A stretch of DNA of 52,853 bases, taken from positions 295,032,901 through 295,085,753 of the forward strand of contig JBOZIK010000001.1 of assembly GCA_051453625.1 (NCBI GenBank). The letters run 5' to 3'. Below, one piece after another: positions 47,922 to 52,853 of the stretch; within the stretch, counting starts at the first letter, position 1; each line of letters starts with the position of its first letter. Under the pieces are notes generated by a model. The model did not search any database and was not told the DNA's origin. It saw only the letters and a program-made list of their open reading frames with translations. This DNA is from Welwitschia mirabilis. Taxonomy: Eukaryota > Gnetophyta > Gnetopsida > Welwitschiales. The translations under genes and the position numbers were made by a program.

Positions 47922-48001
47922 TGTCGAAGTGAGCATACATAAGAACATTTAAGAAATTTCATTCAAAACAATGTCGAAGTGAGCATACATAAGAATATTT
48001 A
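47922..48001. repeat. Two 30-bp direct repeats, 50 bp apart
   Basis: The 30 bp at 47922-47951 (beginning tgtcgaagtgagcatacata) are repeated at 47972-48001 with a single difference. This near-identity in a region of old decay indicates a recent duplication. Confidence 0.85.
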
Positions 48002-48690
48002 ACATCTATATGAAAACCACAAATTCATATACAAACAACCACAAGTTTACTTACATTCACAAACTCATAATATGTGATATTATAAACAAAACAAATATGA
48101 ACAAGAACTTTTCAAAACACTGCTACTCATCTTGTTGTTTATGTCGCATGTATCAAATTATGCAAAAAATTAATATTTATCTTTTTAGTATATCAAAATA
48201 GTGTGCTTTAGAGATATAATGCATTTCATTTTTGCAAGGGAACAAATTGTAATGTGAGAAGGAGATATTACAAGGAATCCAAATCTAAGTTATAATTAAT
48301 CATACAAAAATCATACTTTTGATTATTGAAAGCAAAAAATTGAGAAATTTCTACCTATAATTCAAGAGTTTTGTTAGGTCTTTTGCTTTCATGCTTCATT
48401 CTTTTCTCTTCTAAAGCAATCCTATTGTTTTCAATACTTGTAATGATTTCAGTAAACTATATTACATTTTTCTTTCATGTTATTGCAATATTTCTCCTTC
48501 TTGTTTTTCACATTCTTAACATGCTTTCCTTCAATTATAAGATCCCTAGGAACCTATCTTCTCTTTTCTTTTGTTGAAGTGGCGTTAAACTTCTTTTTCT
48601 GAATAAACTTCATCCATTTTTTCTACTAGATTAGATTTCCATTTGTTATTATTGATTCTTTTCTAAGAAACCCTTTTGAATGTCTTAAAG
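48002..48690. other. No gene recognised
   Basis: Short hydrophobic open frames (48010-48201, 48371-48577) reflect T-rich composition. No similarity seen. Confidence 0.4.
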
Positions 48691-48696
48691 AAAACC

Positions 48697-48795
48697 TATA
48701 ACTTTTACTGGCGTTCGTCATATCTTCATAAAAGGGCCTTGTAACTTTTACTGGCATTCTAATAATTAAAGCCATATCTTCATAACAGGGCCATA
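48697..48795. repeat. Imperfect two-copy tandem repeat
   Basis: The words taacttttactggc(g/a)ttc and catatcttcataa(a/c)agggcc occur in this order twice within 100 bp, with different spacing between the words. Confidence 0.7.
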
Positions 48796-49185
48796 AGGAC
48801 CTTGTGCTTCCAATTGTCACTTGTTGTGACTTTTCCTTTTTCAAAGTTTTTTTTTACCCTATTCCATATATATTCACATGACTTCTATGTAAACCTTGAG
48901 CTACATTCATCATTACCTTCTTTGCAAGTTTATCCCAATGTTTTTGCCCCAAATTTCTATGGTTCAGCATCAACTAGATTTCTTCAAATTTGTTAATGAA
49001 TACAAATCTTACATTATTTGGGGATAATTCACCTTTATCACCTGGATTTGTAAAAAGATATAGAAATGATCCTGTATTCTCTATAACACTACTATCATGA
49101 TTGGAAACTTGGATCTTTCTATGAAAATGTCTATGCTTGTTTTTAAGAGGCAAAAACGGAAAAAAAAAAACAAAAATGATAAAGA

Positions 49186-49491
49186 TTATTGCCAATTAAG
49201 AAAACCAAATGATAAATCGAAGGGTTGAGATTCATCATTCTTTCCATGAGAGCAGATTCCACTAGAAACATTGTAACTTGATTTTGCAAAGTGATATCCA
49301 TAATTGTATCTTTTGCACTGTCCACCTTCTTTCAATGCTATAACAGAAGCTTGGCTTCGTCTACGCGTTTCCCTGTTGGTATATTCTAAATACGAAAACC
49401 TGCGTGAAAAGGAGAGAGGCGAATAATTTACAGAAGAAAAGAGGATATGCATAAACAAGAACAACCATGCGAGAAATTTCTGTACCGACAT
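49186..49491 (-). CDS. Hypothetical short secreted-type protein (101 residues), divergent from the USP gene
   Basis: An unbroken frame from the ATG at 49491 (an in-frame ATG at 49512 would add seven residues) to a TAA at 49186. The N-terminus MSVQKFLAWLFLFMHILFSS looks like a signal peptide or signal anchor. A basic patch with NRETRRRSQ and then EGGQCKRYNYGYHFAKSSYN with two cysteines follow. I do not recognise the family. The local sequence keeps CpG sites, like the USP gene and unlike the repeats. Start codons of the two genes are about 260 bp apart, so a shared promoter region is possible. It may also be one exon of a longer gene or a chance frame. Confidence 0.35.
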   Translation of the reverse strand: MSVQKFLAWLFLFMHILFSSVNYSPLSFSRRFSYLEYTNRETRRRSQASVIALKEGGQCKRYNYGYHFAKSSYNVSSGICSHGKNDESQPFDLSFGFLNWQ

Positions 49492-49519
49492 TGCTAGCAA
49501 CGAAAATCTCATGCAACGC

Positions 49520-49753
49520 AGATATTTTCATGTGCCAAGCACATCAGTCGTAAGCACAGCCCACCAGTGATGTCTTATAGGCCAAACCACGTACCGCTCT
49601 CAGCTCTGCAACACGTCATCTGTGGGCGCCGCTGCGGAAATGCTGCGATTCCACTTTCATCGTCAGCCTTATCCGGATTTTTCTGAGACACTATATCAAC
49701 AGACAATCAGCGCCATTCCTTTCCATCCAAACAGTTGCAGAAAGAAATACGGT
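49520..49753 (+). promoter_or_regulatory. Presumed promoter and 5' leader of the USP gene
   Basis: The stretch between the two divergent start codons is markedly richer in CG than the rest of the window. It contains ACGT-core words: ccacgtacc near 49587 and acacgtcat near 49611, which includes the ACGTCA type bound by plant bZIP factors. A weak TATA-like ttataggcc lies near 49574. An in-frame upstream ATG at 49640 could lengthen the protein by 38 residues. Confidence 0.45.
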
Positions 49754-50568
49754 ATGGCGCAAGAAAGAACTGAAGCAAAGAGTAAGAGAGTAATGGTGGC
49801 TATAGATGACGGCAAAGAAAGCATGTACGCTCTCTCCTGGGCCCTGGATTACCTCATCAAAGGTTCTCTTGACACGGAGCTCGTTCTGATCCATGCCGAA
49901 TCCGCGCCTGTTGTCTTTAATCCCGACGGTAAGAACTTACGGACAATTTTTTAGTCCTTTTGCTATGCAATTCCGTTTTAGGTTTTGGGATTATCCGATT
50001 GTCTGCACTGATTCAGGTTATCTGTTCGCGGGGGACGTGGAGATGTCGCTACAGAAATACCATAGGAGCACGACGGATTGCATTTTTGAAAAGGCAAAGG
50101 AAATTTGTAGATTGAAGAATGTATGTATCAATTAGGGCTCTTTAATGAATTCCGAGCTTTTCATTAGGGTTTGGAGGGTTTGAAGTTCATTTTCTCTTTC
50201 TGAATAATTGGAGTTTTGTTATTTGTTTGAGCGAAGATGAATTGCGAATGCGTCGTAGGCGTCGGCGATCCGAGAGATGTGATCTGTGATCACGTCGAGA
50301 AGCTTTCGCCAGATGTTTTGGTCATCGGATCTCACGGATACGGCGCGATTAAGCGGTTCGTTTCATTTCTTTTCAAACTCCACTTTTTTTTCTCCTTCTG
50401 GTCTTTCGGATTAAAGAAACAAAGGATGAATTAAATTTTCTTACGAAGTGCAATCTACTGTGTTTCTACTGTGATTTCAGTGCATTTCTTGGGAGTGTTA
50501 GCGACTTCTGTGCGCACAACGCAAAATGTCCAGTCTTGATCGTGAAAAGTCCCAGAAAACATGACTGA
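49754..50568 (+). CDS. Universal stress protein A-like gene, 4 exons, 161 residues
   Basis: Exons: 49754-49928, 50017-50120, 50237-50355 and 50481-50568. All introns are GT-AG and the joined frame is open to TGA at 50566-50568 (162 codons). The protein starts MAQERTEAKSKRVMVAIDDG and has the USP alpha/beta (Rossmann-like) blocks: strand 1 VMVAIDDGKESMYALSWALDYL, ELVLIHAESA, VGVGDPRDVICDHVEKLSPD, VLVIGSHGYGAIKR and AFLGSVSDFCAHNAKCPVLI. The ATP-binding motif G-2X-G-9X-G(S) is complete (GSHG, nine residues, GS) and is split by intron 3 between Arg and Ala. Length matches the usual 160-170 residues. Plant USPs bind ATP and act in stress responses in the cytosol, nucleus or membrane; the specific role is unknown. 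The start at 49754 is chosen because family members begin just before the R.MVA.D strand. Confidence 0.96.
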
Positions 50569-50904
50569 TCGAGATCTGCACGGCCTCCTTGAACGTTGCT
50601 GTGTATAACACTCAGGATTTGATTTTGGTTTGTTTTTGTGCTCTTAGGTGTATCTCCAAATTTAGGTGTTTTCTGCAAGGTTGAATGTACATGAGAAATG
50701 CTATTCACGTCCGGGTTTTGGGTAAATCAATGATTGTACCTGTCTTGCTGTAACCTGAACGTTTAGGGTGATGATTAAATTTACGAAGAAGCTAAACCAC
50801 CTCTCATGTTATGTACTACATACATTGAGGTGATGACACATAGCATTGAATTTGAAACTTGTGGTGTGCATTTCAGCTGTACACCTCATTTAATATGAGA
50901 TATT
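50569..50904 (+). other. 3' untranslated region and downstream flank of the USP gene
   Basis: No coding frame. T-rich and ttgatttt/ttgtttttgtg strings follow the stop codon and a gattgtacctgtcttgctg string near 50731 could mark the transcript end. A clear AATAAA signal was not seen. Confidence 0.4.
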
Positions 50905-51819
50905 NNNNNNNNNNNNNNNNNNNNNNNNNNNNNNNNNNNNNNNNNNNNNNNNNNNNNNNNNNNNNNNNNNNNNNNNNNNNNNNNNNNNNNNNNNNNNNNN
51001 NNNNNNNNNNNNNNNNNNNNNNNNNNNNNNNNNNNNNNNNNNNNNNNNNNNNNNNNNNNNNNNNNNNNNNNNNNNNNNNNNNNNNNNNNNNNNNNNNNNN
51101 NNNNNNNNNNNNNNNNNNNNNNNNNNNNNNNNNNNNNNNNNNNNNNNNNNNNNNNNNNNNNNNNNNNNNNNNNNNNNNNNNNNNNNNNNNNNNNNNNNNN
51201 NNNNNNNNNNNNNNNNNNNNNNNNNNNNNNNNNNNNNNNNNNNNNNNNNNNNNNNNNNNNNNNNNNNNNNNNNNNNNNNNNNNNNNNNNNNNNNNNNNNN
51301 NNNNNNNNNNNNNNNNNNNNNNNNNNNNNNNNNNNNNNNNNNNNNNNNNNNNNNNNNNNNNNNNNNNNNNNNNNNNNNNNNNNNNNNNNNNNNNNNNNNN
51401 NNNNNNNNNNNNNNNNNNNNNNNNNNNNNNNNNNNNNNNNNNNNNNNNNNNNNNNNNNNNNNNNNNNNNNNNNNNNNNNNNNNNNNNNNNNNNNNNNNNN
51501 NNNNNNNNNNNNNNNNNNNNNNNNNNNNNNNNNNNNNNNNNNNNNNNNNNNNNNNNNNNNNNNNNNNNNNNNNNNNNNNNNNNNNNNNNNNNNNNNNNNN
51601 NNNNNNNNNNNNNNNNNNNNNNNNNNNNNNNNNNNNNNNNNNNNNNNNNNNNNNNNNNNNNNNNNNNNNNNNNNNNNNNNNNNNNNNNNNNNNNNNNNNN
51701 NNNNNNNNNNNNNNNNNNNNNNNNNNNNNNNNNNNNNNNNNNNNNNNNNNNNNNNNNNNNNNNNNNNNNNNNNNNNNNNNNNNNNNNNNNNNNNNNNNNN
51801 NNNNNNNNNNNNNNNNNNN
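50905..51819. other. Assembly gap (915 N) with duplicated flanks
   Basis: About 78 bp before the gap (from 50828) recur directly after it (51820-51897) with one mismatch. Either the two contigs overlap and the gap is false, or a long tandem repeat spans it. Long frames predicted across the Ns are artefacts. Confidence 0.98.
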
Positions 51820-51897
51820 TGAGGTGATGACACATAGCATTGAATTTGAAACTTGTGGTGTGCATTTCATCTGTACACCTCATTTAATATGAGATAT

Positions 51898-52129
51898 TAG
51901 ACTGTTTAGCCTGCTCTTAAATTTATTCCTTACAATGTCTCGGCATCAAGCCAATAACGTTTTATCGATAATTGAAAAATAATATAAGTTATATAAAAAA
52001 TAATATAATCACAAACTGTAACCTACTCATACTGGTTATTGGGTGGCCATTTGTATCCAAAGGATTCGAGGCTTATACTTAAGATATAATTTTTTAAAAA
52101 AGGGACTCTTATCATGATTGTAGGGAATG
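51898..52129. other. No gene recognised
   Basis: AT-rich sequence between the gap and the second SINE candidate; nothing identified. Confidence 0.4.
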
Positions 52130-52375
52130 AATTTGGAACTTTTAGTTAATGTCTATACACTTTTTTAAGAGTATAGTCACTAATTATTTAAACAAATGAT
52201 TTAATTATCTTTAAAGTTTCATAGAAGTTTTGGTGCCATATCTTAAGCATTAAGTGTTAAATAGAAAATCTAAAGATTTGAAACCATGACCTTTGAAGCT
52301 AAGTGTCTTACCATTTGCTACCATGACCTCTTATATAAAGGGCAAGCATTCTATCATTTCGACTACCACTTTAGT
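52130..52375 (-). repeat. tRNA-derived SINE candidate, copy 2, with doubled tRNA-like head
   Basis: The minus strand reads ggtagtcgaaatgatagaat gcttgcccttt, gaggtcatgg and then a second tRNA-like run, gcaaatggtaagacacttag, ggtcatggtttcaaatct. The tail has ttttctatttaacac and, at its far end, ataattaaatcatttgttt, which corresponds to copy 1 (ataattaaatcttttgttt). The head looks like two tRNA-like units in tandem, the first lacking a good box B. No target duplication was found. Confidence 0.45.
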
Positions 52376-52450
52376 GTTTTTTTTGCGGTGGGGAGTTTAA
52401 ATCCCCATAGGGTTGTATGGGTCTCCCGACCAAATCTCGGTATCCCGACC

Positions 52451-52650
52451 AAATCTTTATAAAGGGTATGTGGGTACCCACACAAAATCTCGCATAATCT
52501 TCACATTGTTGAGCATAGGCATAGCCTTACAATCTTCATAGTGATAGGCAAAATCTTTATAAAGGGTGTGTGGGTACCCACACAAAATCTCACATAATCT
52601 TCATAGTGTTGAGCATAGGCATAACCTTACAATCTTCATAGTAATAGGCA
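52451..52650. repeat. Tandem repeat 2 x 100 bp with a 14-bp palindrome
   Basis: Units 52451-52550 and 52551-52650 differ at only about six positions. Each contains the perfect palindrome tgtgggtacccaca and a repeated cataatcttca(c/t)a...acaatcttcatag pattern. The similar decay state of both units suggests that the duplication is much younger than the surrounding elements. Confidence 0.92.
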
Positions 52651-52853
52651 CGGACATAGCCCTATAAGATGTCATCAATTTTTTTAATTAAATTTTTTTC
52701 AATTAAAAATTTTATTATGATATAATACTATTACAATTTTTAATTAAATATTAAGATCAATAAAATAATATAGTAGTATTAAAAATATTTATTTTTTATG
52801 ATAGGTATTAGTTTCTTTATATTTTTGTTATATAAAATATACAAATATAAATT
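52651..52853. other. Very AT-rich end of the window
   Basis: A/T runs with a short inverted tendency (aattttttttcaattaaaaatttt near 52690). No gene or element recognised. Confidence 0.4.

Noticed and set aside
49691-49894. Minus-strand frame of 67 codons
   Set aside because: It is antisense to USP exon 1, which has strong family similarity and splice sites.
50859-51883. Four long open frames of more than 300 codons across 50859-51883
   Set aside because: They consist almost entirely of undetermined bases (gap 50905-51819) and have no real coding content.
1-52853. CRISPR arrays, rRNA genes, functional tRNA genes, bacterial-type operons
   Set aside because: None seen. The tandem repeats have only two units, the tRNA-like sequences lack a complete cloverleaf, and the gene present has spliceosomal introns.

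Overview
This looks like nuclear DNA from a seed plant. Its low GC content, the dominance of old, heavily decayed LTR retrotransposons and the single small intron-containing gene would fit a large gymnosperm-like genome, but the lineage is an inference. No bacterial or organellar feature, rRNA gene, tRNA gene or CRISPR array was seen. Five N runs interrupt the sequence; three of them are flanked by near-identical copies of the same sequence and are probably unmerged contig ends.

Layout. 1-906: decayed CACTA (En/Spm, TNP2-like) transposase on the minus strand. 2.1-4.8 kb: non-coding DNA carrying two host-gene fragments, the N-terminus of a 14-3-3 protein (+) and two exons of a leucine-rich-repeat receptor kinase (-). 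5.37-11.25 kb: decayed Ty3/gypsy element G1 (-). 15.16-16.38 kb: a 1.2-kb segment (WD1) that recurs at 45.02-46.16 kb (WD2). 17.98-30.12 kb: a Ty1/copia, Sirevirus-like array with three LTRs (LTR A - internal 1 - LTR B - internal 2 - LTR C), bracketed by a 220-bp direct repeat (F and F'). 30.33-43.1 kb: a second gypsy element G2 (-), split by a nested 6.2-kb LTR element (L3, 34711-40923) with a perfect 5-bp target duplication. 45-46.2 kb: WD2, the better preserved copy. 46.6 and 52.2 kb: two tRNA-like SINE candidates. 49.75-50.57 kb: the one convincing intact gene, a four-exon universal stress protein (USP) gene encoding 161 residues, with a possible divergent short secreted-protein ORF upstream. 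52.45-52.65 kb: a 2 x 100-bp tandem repeat containing a 14-bp palindrome.

Apart from the USP gene, almost nothing here is predicted to make functional protein. The interest lies in the history of the elements: a three-LTR copia array whose two internal regions share an internal deletion; LTRs full of a short motif in both orientations; a probable env-position reading frame kept in only one internal region; a nested insertion whose empty site is preserved in G1; and the order gypsy-then-WD segment occurring twice, which suggests an older segmental duplication. All alignments were done by eye, so identities are approximate.
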